In this document: in pieces, positions 24,850 through 34,432 of the stretch
Numbering within the stretch: position 1 is the stretch's first letter
Layout of the letters: each line of letters starts with the position of its first letter
Notes under the pieces: generated by a model
What the model saw: only the letters and a program-made list of their open reading frames with translations
Told to the model about the DNA's origin: nothing
Database searches by the model: none
Position numbers and translations under genes: made by a program
Assembly (NCBI GenBank): GCA_964344305.1
Contig: CAYFMT010000012.1
Location: 10,083-74,082 of the forward strand
Source of the DNA: JABMOV01 sp964344305
GTDB lineage: Bacteria > Fidelibacterota > Marinisomatia > Marinisomatales > JABMOV01
Direction: 5' to 3'
DNA: 64,000 nt

Positions 24850-27288
24850 TCAACTCTTAATATCCTTATATGCTAATTTCCTGTTTGCTGCGATTGTCGA
24901 TGAAATAGTAGAAAACGCGACAACCGTAACCGAACTAATGGGCATGAGGACCGCGGAAATCAAGGGAGATAATATGCCCTGTACTGCAAGGGTTAATCCA
25001 ACTGCATTATAAAGGAATGAAATAACAAACCCTGCTTTTACAATGGTGATCCCTGTCTTGGATATTTCTATTATTTTGGGGAGTTTGTAGAAATTGTTTG
25101 CATCTAGAATACAATCACAGGCAGGAGAAAATGCATGTACATCTTCGGAAATAGATAATCCCACATCACTTTGTTTCAACGCTCCAGCGTCGTTCATTCC
25201 GTCTCCTACCATCATCACCATGTCACCACGATCCTGCAGTGATTGAATATGATTCAACTTATCTTCCGGCGTCTGGTTGAACTTAAGCACACTGTTTTTA
25301 CGAAAATATGGAAGCAGGAATTCCTTCTCGTGATCATTGTCTCCAGAAAGCAGATCCAGTTCAAAATGTTTTGCAAGCCTACCCATGACGTCTCTCAGAC
25401 CTCGACGGTATTGACCCCTGAATTCATAATAACCCCTGTAAATTCCGTTCATGGCCACATAGACGCGAGTGGCATTTTTTGTGTGATCATATTTATCCGA
25501 CTCACCCCTGATATACCTTGATGAACCAAGCTTTATATCTATCCCATCAATTTTACCTTCTATCCCCTTCCCTGCTTTTTCTATCAATGCAGAAATGTCC
25601 GGATAGGGCAGCGTTACAGGGAGTTCTGATGTAAGTTTCCTGCTTAGTGGGTGGGTCGATTGTGCAGAAAGTGCGCGAATTCTCCTTTGATCTTCTTCAG
25701 ATAAATCCTCTTCTCCGGCACTAAAAAAGTTTACCTGCATTTTATTTGTATCCGTCATTGTTCCTGTTTTATCAAAAACAATGGTATTAATTCGGGATAT
25801 CTTCTCTACCACGTGTGTATTCTTGATATAAAATGTTTCCCGCCCAAAGAAACGCATGAGTGTACCGAAAGTAAATGGAATGGTTAATGCAAGTGCACAT
25901 GGGCATGCAATTATGAGGACAGCAGTCGCTGCATTTAATGCAGACTGCAATCCATCGGCAGAATACCAGAATAGAAATGTTCCCAAAGCTATGGTTGCTA
26001 CAGCCAAAGTGAAATATTTTGCTACGGTATTTGCAATCGTTTCGATTCCATCAAACGGTTCTTTTTGAAATACATCATTGTTCCACAGCTGTGTTAAATA
26101 GCTCTGGGAAATGGGTTTTACAACCTCTAATTCGATGGTGCTCCCAACCTGTTTACCACCTGCATAAACCAAGTCGCCTGATTCTTTTTGAGATGGGTCA
26201 ATCTCCCCTGTTACAAATGAATAGTCAATATTTCCATCTCCATTGATCAAAATTGAATCACCTGGTATTACTTCATTATTGCGCACAAGGATTCGATCAC
26301 CTGGCTGAATGCTATCCAAAGGAACGCTGGTCTCATCCAGTCCGGATTTCTTCATTACCGAAATGGGGAAATAGGATTTATAATCCCTTTCAAAAGACAA
26401 TCGCTGGTAGGTTTTTTCCTGGAAAATTCGCCCAATTAACAGGAAAAATACCAATCCGGAAAACGAATCCATCCATCCCTGGCCTAATCCTGTTACAATT
26501 TCATAACTACTCCTAATGAACAGTGTTGTGATCCCAAGGGCAATTGGAATGTCCATATTTACCACGCGATGCTTGAGTCCTTTCCACGCGGATATGTAAT
26601 AATCCCTTGCGCTATAAAACAGAACAGGTATTGCAAGGAGGATGTTCAGGTATCCGAAGAACCTGATAAAAGAATCTGGTACTTCATCGACTCGAGCAAA
26701 ATACTCAGGGAGGCTAAGCAGCATGATATTGGCAAAAGCAAATCCTGCTATACCAATTTTTATGTAAAGTGATTTTTGGTTGGATTTCTGAGAATCATCG
26801 GATAATTGTTGAAGATTAAACTCTGGTTCGTACCCAAGAGAAGCCAACAACTCAACAATTGATTTTAGGTTGGTTTCTTTTTTATCGTAAGTGATACTGA
26901 CAGTTTTTTGCAGGTAATTGACGGTTGAATTTTTAACACAAGGGTTCAGTTTATACAAACTTTCTAATAACCAGATGCATGAACTACAGTGCATCGACGG
27001 TACTGAAAGAGATACATTGGCTTTTGATCCATCAGAAAAACTCAATAACTGATTTTGCAGACTTTCATCATCAAGGAATCCAAATTTTGTATTCAAACCC
27101 ATTTCGTTTGGTGTAGATCCAGGAGTCGCATTCAGGTCATAATAATCGCATAAATCATGTTCATTCAATATTTCAAAAGCTGTTTTACATCCCACACAGC
27201 AGAAAACCTTATCTTCAAGGGATATGTCATTGTTATGGCTATCCAGCCCACAATGATAGCAAGGATATGTTTCCACGCTATTTTCCAT
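24850..27288 (-). CDS. ccoI: CcoI/FixI copper-transporting P-type ATPase
   Basis: The start is placed at the ATG at 27288, overlapping the upstream stop by 11 bases; an in-frame ATG at 27321 adds 11 residues. The N-terminus has a cysteine-rich zinc-finger-like region (PCYHCG, FCCVGC), then a heavy-metal domain with MHCSSC. The ATPase core has CPCALAL in the metal-transport helix, DKTGTMTD with the phosphorylated Asp, and GDGMNDAGAL. The CPC motif and the neighbourhood point to copper export for cbb3 assembly. Confidence 0.95.
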   Translation of the reverse strand: MENSVETYPCYHCGLDSHNNDISLEDKVFCCVGCKTAFEILNEHDLCDYYDLNATPGSTPNEMGLNTKFGFLDDESLQNQLLSFSDGSKANVSLSVPSMHCSSCIWLLESLYKLNPCVKNSTVNYLQKTVSITYDKKETNLKSIVELLASLGYEPEFNLQQLSDDSQKSNQKSLYIKIGIAGFAFANIMLLSLPEYFARVDEVPDSFIRFFGYLNILLAIPVLFYSARDYYISAWKGLKHRVVNMDIPIALGITTLFIRSSYEIVTGLGQGWMDSFSGLVFFLLIGRIFQEKTYQRLSFERDYKSYFPISVMKKSGLDETSVPLDSIQPGDRILVRNNEVIPGDSILINGDGNIDYSFVTGEIDPSQKESGDLVYAGGKQVGSTIELEVVKPISQSYLTQLWNNDVFQKEPFDGIETIANTVAKYFTLAVATIALGTFLFWYSADGLQSALNAATAVLIIACPCALALTIPFTFGTLMRFFGRETFYIKNTHVVEKISRINTIVFDKTGTMTDTNKMQVNFFSAGEEDLSEEDQRRIRALSAQSTHPLSRKLTSELPVTLPYPDISALIEKAGKGIEGKIDGIDIKLGSSRYIRGESDKYDHTKNATRVYVAMNGIYRGYYEFRGQYRRGLRDVMGRLAKHFELDLLSGDNDHEKEFLLPYFRKNSVLKFNQTPEDKLNHIQSLQDRGDMVMMVGDGMNDAGALKQSDVGLSISEDVHAFSPACDCILDANNFYKLPKIIEISKTGITIVKAGFVISFLYNAVGLTLAVQGILSPLISAVLMPISSVTVVAFSTISSTIAANRKLAYKDIKS

Positions 27289-28033
27289 CCAGGTCTGGCA
27301 ATGGAGAGCAACAGGATTCATCCGACTTTACAGAATGCACGGAATGTTGCATCCAGGGCATAGGCTTTCCTGCCAGTTTCATACCACCTTTAAATATTGT
27401 GAACAGTCCAAACAGGATGACACAAACTGCTGCAACTTTGAATACGGTTTTTCTAAATCGCATGGAAATTAGATTAGCACCAAGTCCAAGAATGAATAGC
27501 GCAGGAATAGTTCCCAGTCCAAATGATGCCATAATAAGCATGCCGGAAGTCAACGATGCAGATGCTGTGGCTTTGGCACCTGCCACATAAACCAATCCAC
27601 AGGGTATAAACCCGAGAATCAGGCCATACATTAGCATATTTCTGGACGTGATATTGGCCAGTAGAGAACCTATACTTCGTTTGAAAAGTGATAACCCCGG
27701 AATCCTTGATGGTGCAGAAAATGTAAGCCAACCTGCCAGATCAAGCCCCATGCCAACCATGAACAGTCCGGCAAGAATAAACAACACGCTTTGTGCTTCA
27801 TGAATCACATTTTTTAGTCCAGCACCTAAAAGGCCAAATAATGCACCCAAAAAAGTATAGGTTATGACTCTACCAATGTTATACATCAGGTGTGGCATGA
27901 TTCGCTGCAGTTTGACCGTGGTTTTCTCAGCTTTTAAACTGTATGCCATTACGAACCCACCGCACATGCCGTAGCAGTGACTGAAGCTACTGAGAAAGCC
28001 AATGATGAAAATGGATAAGAGGTCAAGGTCCAT
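27278..28033 (-). CDS. TauE/SafE-UreH family membrane protein of the cbb3 locus
   Basis: The 251-residue protein has about six TM helices and the family motifs SHCYGMCGGF near the N-terminus and GFIPCGLVY in the middle, which resemble the DsbD/UreH-type transporter fold with paired Cys and Pro. The C-terminal tail ends in ESCCSP. Homologues are regularly found beside ccoI and ccoS and are thought to act in copper or thiol handling, but the substrate is not established. It overlaps ccoI by 11 bases. Confidence 0.8.
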   Translation of the reverse strand: MDLDLLSIFIIGFLSSFSHCYGMCGGFVMAYSLKAEKTTVKLQRIMPHLMYNIGRVITYTFLGALFGLLGAGLKNVIHEAQSVLFILAGLFMVGMGLDLAGWLTFSAPSRIPGLSLFKRSIGSLLANITSRNMLMYGLILGFIPCGLVYVAGAKATASASLTSGMLIMASFGLGTIPALFILGLGANLISMRFRKTVFKVAAVCVILFGLFTIFKGGMKLAGKPMPWMQHSVHSVKSDESCCSPLPDLDGK

Positions 28034-28086
28034 GAAGAGTTCTATTATATGAGGGTTTGAAATTACGTCAAACAGAAAATGCAGGG

Positions 28087-28689
28087 TCAGTCTTTATTGG
28101 GTGTGAAACAAATATACCCAATCCGATCGCATTCTTTTTTCATTTCATCCCATTCGTCATCAGAAAACTGTTCTAATGCTATTGGGTACAAAATCGTATC
28201 CTCTTTATTGATGTGATCTATTAATCGCTTCTCTATTGATTCCGCAAGTTCTTCCAGCTCTTTCTGGGCAGGCTGAAGAGGGGTTGTATACAGACTTCGT
28301 ACTATTTTTGTGAATCGGCGCTTCATAAGCCTCAATTCATCATGATCAATTCGAATATTCAGCTCATTTGTAGGAATCATTTTTCGATCAAGACGCAACA
28401 TGATAACACTTTCTTCTCGTATATGGTGCCTTTCAGTACGAAGTAGGTGATCTGTTACCCGATATAATTCAGTCATGAGGGGTGTTGTTTCTGGTAGTTC
28501 TGATAACAGGAGAAGTTCAGCGACAGCTTCCTTCATTTCATTCACAAATCGCTTGATATTGAAATGTTCTTCCATCAGTGTTCTTAGAACATGGTCTTTT
28601 GGAAGAGAATTGTATAGATCAGGATTTTGAGTTTGAACTACAAATGGATTTTTTCCGCACTCACAAACCGGCAAATTGAGCCCTTTCAA
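28087..28689 (-). CDS. Hemerythrin-like protein with N-terminal cysteine motif
   Basis: Translation must start at the TTG at 28689 or later, because a stop codon lies directly upstream; the first in-frame ATG is codon 39. The 200-residue helical protein shows histidine and acid residues spaced as in hemerythrin-like di-iron bundles: H42, H81, H88/H89 with E93, H116, and H159 with E163 (HINKE). An N-terminal CECG (9-12) is extra and could bind metal if the TTG start is used. Position at the head of the cbb3 locus suggests oxygen or NO sensing, binding, or iron-centre repair. Function is inference. Confidence 0.7.
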   Translation of the reverse strand: MKGLNLPVCECGKNPFVVQTQNPDLYNSLPKDHVLRTLMEEHFNIKRFVNEMKEAVAELLLLSELPETTPLMTELYRVTDHLLRTERHHIREESVIMLRLDRKMIPTNELNIRIDHDELRLMKRRFTKIVRSLYTTPLQPAQKELEELAESIEKRLIDHINKEDTILYPIALEQFSDDEWDEMKKECDRIGYICFTPNKD

Positions 28690-28793
28690 TTATTTGAGAA
28701 ACAGGGCTGGATTTTATCAAGGGATTAAAGGATAAACAAGTCCTTAAATATGCCTCAATCGGCTTAGTGGTGATAATGGTCTGCTTGTACCAG

Positions 28794-30239
28794 TTAATAT
28801 CGATAGTGTTCGGGTTTATATGGACCCTTCTTGTTCACCCCGATATAATCTGCCTGTTCATCAGATAATTCTGTGAGGGTAACCCCCAGTTTATCCAGAT
28901 GCAGACGTGCCACTTCTTCGTCGAGTATCTTGGGTAAACGGTAGACACCAATTTCAGGCTTTTCCTTTGCCAATGCCATTTGCGCCAGACACTGATTGGT
29001 AAAAGAATTGGACATGACAAAACTCGGATGACCGGTAGCGCAACCCAGGTTTACCAGTCTACCCTCTGCCAGCATGAATATCTCATGACCGTCGTTAAAT
29101 GAGTATCTGTCCACCTGTGGTTTAATCTCTTCCCTGTCCACAGTGGGATCAGAATTAAGTGCATTGACCTGAATTTCGTTATCAAAATGCCCTATATTGC
29201 AAACAATGGATTGATCCTTCATCTGTTTCATGTGATCAACCGTGATGACATCCTTGTTCCCAGTGGCAGTAACATAGATATTGCCCTCATCCAATGCCTT
29301 TTCAACTGTCACGACCTCAAACCCTTCCATGGCAGCCTGGAGCGCACAAATCGGATCGATTTCTGTCACAAGGACTCTGGCACCGTATCCACGCATGGAT
29401 TGTGCACAACCCCGACCCACATCTCCATATCCACAAACAACGACGGTCTTGCCTGCAATCATGACATCTGTTGCTCGTTTTATTCCATCTGCGAGGGATT
29501 CTCGGCAACCGTAAATATTATCAAATTTGGATTTTGTCACCGAATCATTCACATTGTAAACGGGAAACAGTAGCGCTCCATCCTTCTCCATTCTAAGAAG
29601 ACGATTAACACCGGTCGTTGTTTCTTCCGATGCACCAATCATGTTTTCTACAACACCATGCCAGTGGAGCGGATTCTTTTTAATCACATCACGGAGCAGT
29701 TCTTCGATAATACGTTCTTCTTCGATGTCTGTGGTAATATCAGGAGTGGTATGGTGTTTGGCATAATACTCTTCTAATTCATATCCCTTGTGAATAAGCA
29801 ATGTTGCATCTCCCCCATCATCCACGATTAACTGGGGACCTGAATCACCATCAAAAGTCAATGCCTGTAATGTACACCACCAGTATTCTTCCAGGGTTTC
29901 ACCTTTCCATGCAAATACAGGTGTATCTGTTGCCGCAATGGCAGCAGCAGCATGGTCCTGTGTAGAGAAGATATTGCAGCTTGCCCAGCGAACATCTGCT
30001 CCAAGAATTTTTAGTGTTTCTATTAATACAGCAGTTTCAACTGTCATGTGCAATGAACCACTGACTTTAAACCCTTTCAGCGGTTTTTCTTTCCCGTATT
30101 TTTCGCGTGTTGCCATGAGTCCGGGCATCTCTTTCTCAGCGATATCGATAGCCTTCCTCCCCTGTTTAGCGAGGGCAAGGTCCTTAATTTTATACGGTAA
30201 TTTTTCTACAACGGGTGTTAATTCAAGTGTTGTGGTCAT
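28794..30239 (-). CDS. ahcY: Adenosylhomocysteinase
   Basis: The 481-residue enzyme splits S-adenosylhomocysteine into adenosine and homocysteine. NAD-binding Rossmann motif VVCGYGDVGRGCAQSMRGYGA, catalytic-site segments FSTQDHAAAAIA and NGHEIF-like NDGHEIFMLAEGRLVNLGCA, and the C-terminal GPYKPEHYRY are all visible. AAGGAG lies 6 bases before the ATG. It follows metK by 9 bases, so the methyl-donor cycle is encoded as one unit. Confidence 0.97.
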   Translation of the reverse strand: MTTTLELTPVVEKLPYKIKDLALAKQGRKAIDIAEKEMPGLMATREKYGKEKPLKGFKVSGSLHMTVETAVLIETLKILGADVRWASCNIFSTQDHAAAAIAATDTPVFAWKGETLEEYWWCTLQALTFDGDSGPQLIVDDGGDATLLIHKGYELEEYYAKHHTTPDITTDIEEERIIEELLRDVIKKNPLHWHGVVENMIGASEETTTGVNRLLRMEKDGALLFPVYNVNDSVTKSKFDNIYGCRESLADGIKRATDVMIAGKTVVVCGYGDVGRGCAQSMRGYGARVLVTEIDPICALQAAMEGFEVVTVEKALDEGNIYVTATGNKDVITVDHMKQMKDQSIVCNIGHFDNEIQVNALNSDPTVDREEIKPQVDRYSFNDGHEIFMLAEGRLVNLGCATGHPSFVMSNSFTNQCLAQMALAKEKPEIGVYRLPKILDEEVARLHLDKLGVTLTELSDEQADYIGVNKKGPYKPEHYRY

Positions 30240-30248
30240 TACAACTCC

Positions 30249-31424
30249 TTAGGCTTTTCTTAATAGCTCATCCACCATATTGATGGATTCCCATGTAAAT
30301 AATTCCAGCTCACGACCAAAGTGTCCGTACGATGCTGTTTTGTAATAGCGTGGATGTTTCAATTGCAGGTGTGAAATGATCTCTCCTGGTTTCACAGGAA
30401 ATACCTGCTTTACCAATTGTGTTAGATCATAATCAGTCAATTTACCTGTACCGAATGTTCTCGCGTAAATAGATGTTGGTTCCGCTACCCCGATACTATA
30501 ACTGAGCTGCACCTCACATTTTTCCGCCAGTTCTGCTGCTACAATATTTTTTGCAATATATCGTGCCATGTATGTGGCAGATCGATCCACCTTGGATGGG
30601 TCCTTCCCACTAAATGCTCCTCCACCGTGTGGCGCATACCCGCCATAAGTATCTACAATAATTTTTCTCCCGGTGAGTCCCGTATCTGCTTCTGGTCCCC
30701 CATAAACAAATCGACCTGTTCCATTAATTATCATTTCATCTGCGAATGGAATGTTTGAGGATTCAAACACAGGTTTAATCACATGCTGAATGATTTCGGA
30801 TTCAACAAACGCATGTTCTTTTTCTTCAGTACCAAATTCAGACAACATATCATCATGCTGTGTTGCAATGACGGTTTTTGCTACCATCTCAGGTTTACCA
30901 TCCTTGTACTGAATCGATACCTGAGACTTGCCATCTGGACGTAACCAGGGCAATGAACCATCTTTTCGCACTTGAGCAAGTTTTTCTGTCAGACGATGAG
31001 ACAGGTGAATGGGTAGTGGCATCAATTCCTTCGTTTCGTTGCAGGCAAATCCGAACATGAGCCCCTGATCTCCTGCTCCCTGTTCCCTGTCATTTGTTTC
31101 TATGACTCCCTGAGCTATCTCTGGGCTTTGAGTGTGCAGGGAAGAAATAACACGCACGGTTTGATCATCCATGCCAAAGGCCACATTGGTATAACCAATA
31201 TCCTTAAGGGTTTCTTTTACAAGTCGTTCTACTTCGCAAAATCCGTGTGTGGATACTTCACCGCTAACAACCACCAAACCTTTGGTGGCCAGGGATTCGC
31301 ATGCAACTCTGGATTCAGGGTCCTGACGCAGTAAGTCATCCAGGATGGCATCTGAAATAGCATCGCATACTTTATCCGGATGTCCTTCTGTAACAGATTC
31401 GCTTGTAAAATGAAATTCATTCAT
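30249..31424 (-). CDS. metK: S-adenosylmethionine synthetase
   Basis: The 391-residue enzyme makes SAM from ATP and methionine. It starts with FTSESVTEGHPDKVCDAISDAILD and contains the GAGDQGLMFGFA ATP-binding loop and GGGAFSGKDPSKVDRSATYMARYIAKN. No SAM riboswitch could be made out in the 150 bases upstream (31425-31575); that stretch holds only the hpf terminator and AT-rich sequence with a TATAAT-like element. Confidence 0.98.
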   Translation of the reverse strand: MNEFHFTSESVTEGHPDKVCDAISDAILDDLLRQDPESRVACESLATKGLVVVSGEVSTHGFCEVERLVKETLKDIGYTNVAFGMDDQTVRVISSLHTQSPEIAQGVIETNDREQGAGDQGLMFGFACNETKELMPLPIHLSHRLTEKLAQVRKDGSLPWLRPDGKSQVSIQYKDGKPEMVAKTVIATQHDDMLSEFGTEEKEHAFVESEIIQHVIKPVFESSNIPFADEMIINGTGRFVYGGPEADTGLTGRKIIVDTYGGYAPHGGGAFSGKDPSKVDRSATYMARYIAKNIVAAELAEKCEVQLSYSIGVAEPTSIYARTFGTGKLTDYDLTQLVKQVFPVKPGEIISHLQLKHPRYYKTASYGHFGRELELFTWESINMVDELLRKA

Positions 31425-31532
31425 GAATTATTCTTCCTCATTTGGATATTATTAATGTGATTATAATTTGTTTTAGATGGTCTGAAATTTAACCAGAGGT
31501 GGGTTGGATTAAAATCAATATACGTGGAGGAA

Positions 31533-31561
31533 AATGGGGAAACATTTTAAGCTTCCCCATT
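31533..31561 (-). terminator. Hairpin terminator after hpf
   Basis: AATGGGGAA (31533-31541) pairs with TTCCCCATT (31553-31561) around an 11-base loop, 15 bases past the hpf stop. Only a short T-run follows on the minus strand, so efficiency may be moderate. Confidence 0.7.
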
Positions 31562-31575
31562 AGGATACCAATGGT

Positions 31576-31863
31576 CTAATAACTATTATTCTTTTCCTTG
31601 AATTTCGAAACCCTTGAAATCATTTTCGACACAGCATTATCGATTGATTTGGTCACATTGTCAGTTGTTTCCGTCACGTTAAATTTCCTTTGGGGAACTG
31701 ACAGGTTTAACTCTGTTTTATAGGAGCCGTTTTCATGATATAGAATGACCTGGCATTGAACTGCTCGGTCATAGTATTTCACAATCCGTCTCACTTCATT
31801 TTCAGCATACTCACGTAGATTATCAGGAGCATGAAAATGTCGAGCTGTGAATTCAATATTCAA
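31576..31863 (-). CDS. hpf: Short-type ribosome hibernation promoting factor
   Basis: The 95-residue protein matches the HPF/RaiA (S30AE) family: NIEFTARHFHAPDNLREYAENEV at the N-terminus and a conserved basic C-terminal helix. It binds the 30S subunit when growth stops. It begins with TTG at 31863, supported by GGAGG 5 bases upstream. The long C-terminal dimerisation domain of the long form is absent. It is cotranscribed with pckA. Confidence 0.9.
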   Translation of the reverse strand: MNIEFTARHFHAPDNLREYAENEVRRIVKYYDRAVQCQVILYHENGSYKTELNLSVPQRKFNVTETTDNVTKSIDNAVSKMISRVSKFKEKNNSY

Positions 31864-31883
31864 GATATCCTCCGTTTCTTAAG

Positions 31884-33506
31884 TTAATGTGATAGGGATG
31901 GTCCTGCTTCTCTTACTACAGAATCTCCCGTATCATATTTGGTAAAGTTTTCCTGAAACTTTTTAACAAGCATTTGGGCGGTTTCGTGATACTCATCCTT
32001 TGAAACCCACGCCTGTTCCGGAACGAGTAATCCTGGATCAATACTGCCAAGACTGGTTGGTACGTCAAACCCAAAATAGGGATCCTGGATAAAATCAGAA
32101 TCGGCAATATTCCCATCAAGAATGGCATGGATAATTTCCCGCGTAATTGGAAGACTGATCCTTTTTGCACCTGAATTTGCATTGGCTCCAATCCAACCTG
32201 TATTCACCAGATATGCAGGAACATTGTATGTATTCATTTTGTCACGAAGCAGCTCGGCATATCTTAGTGGGTGCAGGGTAAGGAAAGGTCCTCCGAAACA
32301 CGGCGAAAATGTGGCCACCGGTTCTGTAATACCACGTTCAGTTCCTGCTACCTTAGCAGTATAACCACTGATGAAATGGTACATGGCCTGTTCCGGTGTC
32401 AATTTTGCAACAGGCGGTAAGACACCATACGCATCACAGGTAAGGAAAATAATGGTTTTGGGGTGACCAGACATGGACGGTTTTCCCTGGGCAGCCAGTG
32501 AATTTTCAATGAAATATATGGGATAGGAAACACGAGTGTTTTCAGTTTTCTCGCCATCAGCAAAATCAACGACCCTGGTCCGTTCGTCGTAAACAACATT
32601 TTCCAGTAACGAACCGTGCCTTATTGCATTGTAGATATCCGGTTCATGCTCTGGATTCAGATTAATGACCTTGGCATAACAACCACCTTCAAAATTGAAT
32701 ATCCCATTGTCAGACCAACCATGTTCATCATCTCCAATCAGTGGTCTTTCAGGATCTGTACTCAGAGTGGTCTTTCCAGTGCCGCTTAGACCAAAGAAAA
32801 TTGCCGGGTTTTCTCCATTTTTATCTACATTTGCTGAACAATGCATCGCCAGTACACCCTTTAATGGCAAATAATAATTCATAACAGAGAAAATGCCCTT
32901 TTTCATTTCGCCGCCATATTCTGTTCCACCAATGATGGCTATACGCTTTTTCAAATGGAAAAGAATGAACGTTTTGGAATTCATTCCACGTTCCTCAAAG
33001 CGCCGATTGTATACATCCGATGCATTGATAATGGTAAAATCAGGATTGAAATCCACCAACTCATCTTCTTCTGGACGAATAAACATGTTATGAGCGAAAT
33101 GTATTTGCCATGCTTTTTTAGCAATGATTCGTACATTCATTCTGTATTCTGGATCTGCACCTGCAAACCCATCAAAGATATATGTATTGGAATCATCAGC
33201 ATGATTGTAATAGTGAATAACTTTTTCATAAAGGGCATTAAAAATTTCTTCATCAACTTTTGGGTTCACCGGACCCCACCACAGGTTGTCTTTCGAGAAA
33301 TCTTCCTCAACAAAATATTTATCCTTCGGTGAACGACCAGTGTAACGGCCAGTGTCAACCATCACCGTACCATTCATCCCTATCTTACCTTCCTTATGTA
33401 AAATGGTATCCTCAATTATTCCCTCAACTGGAAGGTTTCTTTCAATTCGTGTAATTTTATCCAATCCGTATTTATCAAGTCCTAATTCTTTACTGGAAAT
33501 GGGCAT
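31884..33506 (-). CDS. pckA: Phosphoenolpyruvate carboxykinase (ATP)
   Basis: The 540-residue enzyme converts oxaloacetate and ATP to phosphoenolpyruvate. The kinase P-loop FFGLSGTGKTTLS, the metal-binding GDDEHGWSDNGIFNFEGGCYAK, the oxaloacetate-binding region GRYTGRSPKDK and the C-terminal NTGWIGANANSGAKRISL are all present, typical of the ATP type. It indicates gluconeogenesis. hpf follows by 20 bases. Confidence 0.98.
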   Translation of the reverse strand: MPISSKELGLDKYGLDKITRIERNLPVEGIIEDTILHKEGKIGMNGTVMVDTGRYTGRSPKDKYFVEEDFSKDNLWWGPVNPKVDEEIFNALYEKVIHYYNHADDSNTYIFDGFAGADPEYRMNVRIIAKKAWQIHFAHNMFIRPEEDELVDFNPDFTIINASDVYNRRFEERGMNSKTFILFHLKKRIAIIGGTEYGGEMKKGIFSVMNYYLPLKGVLAMHCSANVDKNGENPAIFFGLSGTGKTTLSTDPERPLIGDDEHGWSDNGIFNFEGGCYAKVINLNPEHEPDIYNAIRHGSLLENVVYDERTRVVDFADGEKTENTRVSYPIYFIENSLAAQGKPSMSGHPKTIIFLTCDAYGVLPPVAKLTPEQAMYHFISGYTAKVAGTERGITEPVATFSPCFGGPFLTLHPLRYAELLRDKMNTYNVPAYLVNTGWIGANANSGAKRISLPITREIIHAILDGNIADSDFIQDPYFGFDVPTSLGSIDPGLLVPEQAWVSKDEYHETAQMLVKKFQENFTKYDTGDSVVREAGPSLSH

Positions 33507-33514
33507 CTTTTCTC

Positions 33515-34432
33515 CTATCGTTGTCCATGCGGATGTGCTTGCTTATAAATCTTCTTCATTTTCTCCGGCTGCAAATGGGTATAGACCTGTGTTGATGATA
33601 AACTACTGTGACCCAGAAGGTCTTTTACAGCCCTGATATCTGCACCACGGTCCATCATGTGAGTGGCAAAACTATGGCGCAATGTATGGGGTCCAAGTTG
33701 ATCAGTTTTAGCAATCTGTTTTAAATACAATCTGACCCGGTGCTGTATCGTTCGTGTCGAAATTCGTATCCCTTTGTTATTAACAAATAACGGAGTATTC
33801 GTCCCTGATGATTTGACTGATATACCCCGTTTTGATAAGTATTTACCTAACGAAATTTCCACACGATTCCCGATTGGAATCAACCGCTCTTTCTTTCCTT
33901 TTCCAAAAACCCTTACCAATTGATTGACTGTATCCACATCCCCTGTATTCAATCGAGCAAGTTCACCCAGTCTCATCCCAGTGGAATAGAAAAGTTCAAG
34001 AATTGCTAAATCCCTTAGACCCGTCAGTGTTTCGGTTTGTGGCATTGCCATTAACTGTTCAATAACATCATCGCTGTGGTATGAAGGGAGTGTTTTTTTT
34101 GTCTTCGGTGATTTAACTCCTGATGCAGGATTATGTTGCAGTTCCTCGATCTTTACGAGGTATTTGAAGAATGACTTTAGTGTCGCCAATCTCCTGGCAA
34201 CGGTTCTTGATGAGAATCCTTCCTCGAATTCCTTGCCAAGAAAATGTCGAACCGTCGTCTTATCTACAGCTGAAAAACCACTTGCTTTATTCCCGGTATA
34301 TGACTCGTAGAACTCTCTAAACCGATCAAGGTCTTTTCTGTAAGAAACAACAGTATGATGAGAGTACCCCCTCTCCTGTTTCAAATAGGAAAGAAAATCT
34401 TCCATTAAGGTTTTATCAAATTCTGGCATCAT
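33515..34432 (-). CDS. xerC: Tyrosine recombinase XerC/XerD type
   Basis: The 305-residue protein has a SAM-like N-terminal DNA-binding domain (LMEDFLSYLKQERGYSHHTVVSYRKDL) and the full catalytic set: Arg in STGMRLGELARL, Lys in FGKGKKERLIP, HTLRHSFATHM, LGHSSLSSTQVYTH with the nucleophile Tyr. Length and motifs match chromosome-dimer resolution recombinases and not phage integrases. It overlaps the rluD end by 17 bases. XerC or XerD cannot be decided without a tree. Confidence 0.9.
   Translation of the reverse strand: MMPEFDKTLMEDFLSYLKQERGYSHHTVVSYRKDLDRFREFYESYTGNKASGFSAVDKTTVRHFLGKEFEEGFSSRTVARRLATLKSFFKYLVKIEELQHNPASGVKSPKTKKTLPSYHSDDVIEQLMAMPQTETLTGLRDLAILELFYSTGMRLGELARLNTGDVDTVNQLVRVFGKGKKERLIPIGNRVEISLGKYLSKRGISVKSSGTNTPLFVNNKGIRISTRTIQHRVRLYLKQIAKTDQLGPHTLRHSFATHMMDRGADIRAVKDLLGHSSLSSTQVYTHLQPEKMKKIYKQAHPHGQR

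Noticed and set aside
31425..31575. Possible SAM or SAH riboswitch before metK
   Set aside because: Only the hpf terminator hairpin and AT-rich sequence were found; no SAM-I or SAM-II like core could be assembled.
33515..34432. Tyrosine recombinase as sign of a prophage or integrative element
   Set aside because: Length, motifs and place in the ileS-lspA-rluD housekeeping string fit XerC/XerD; no other phage genes or att-like repeats are near.
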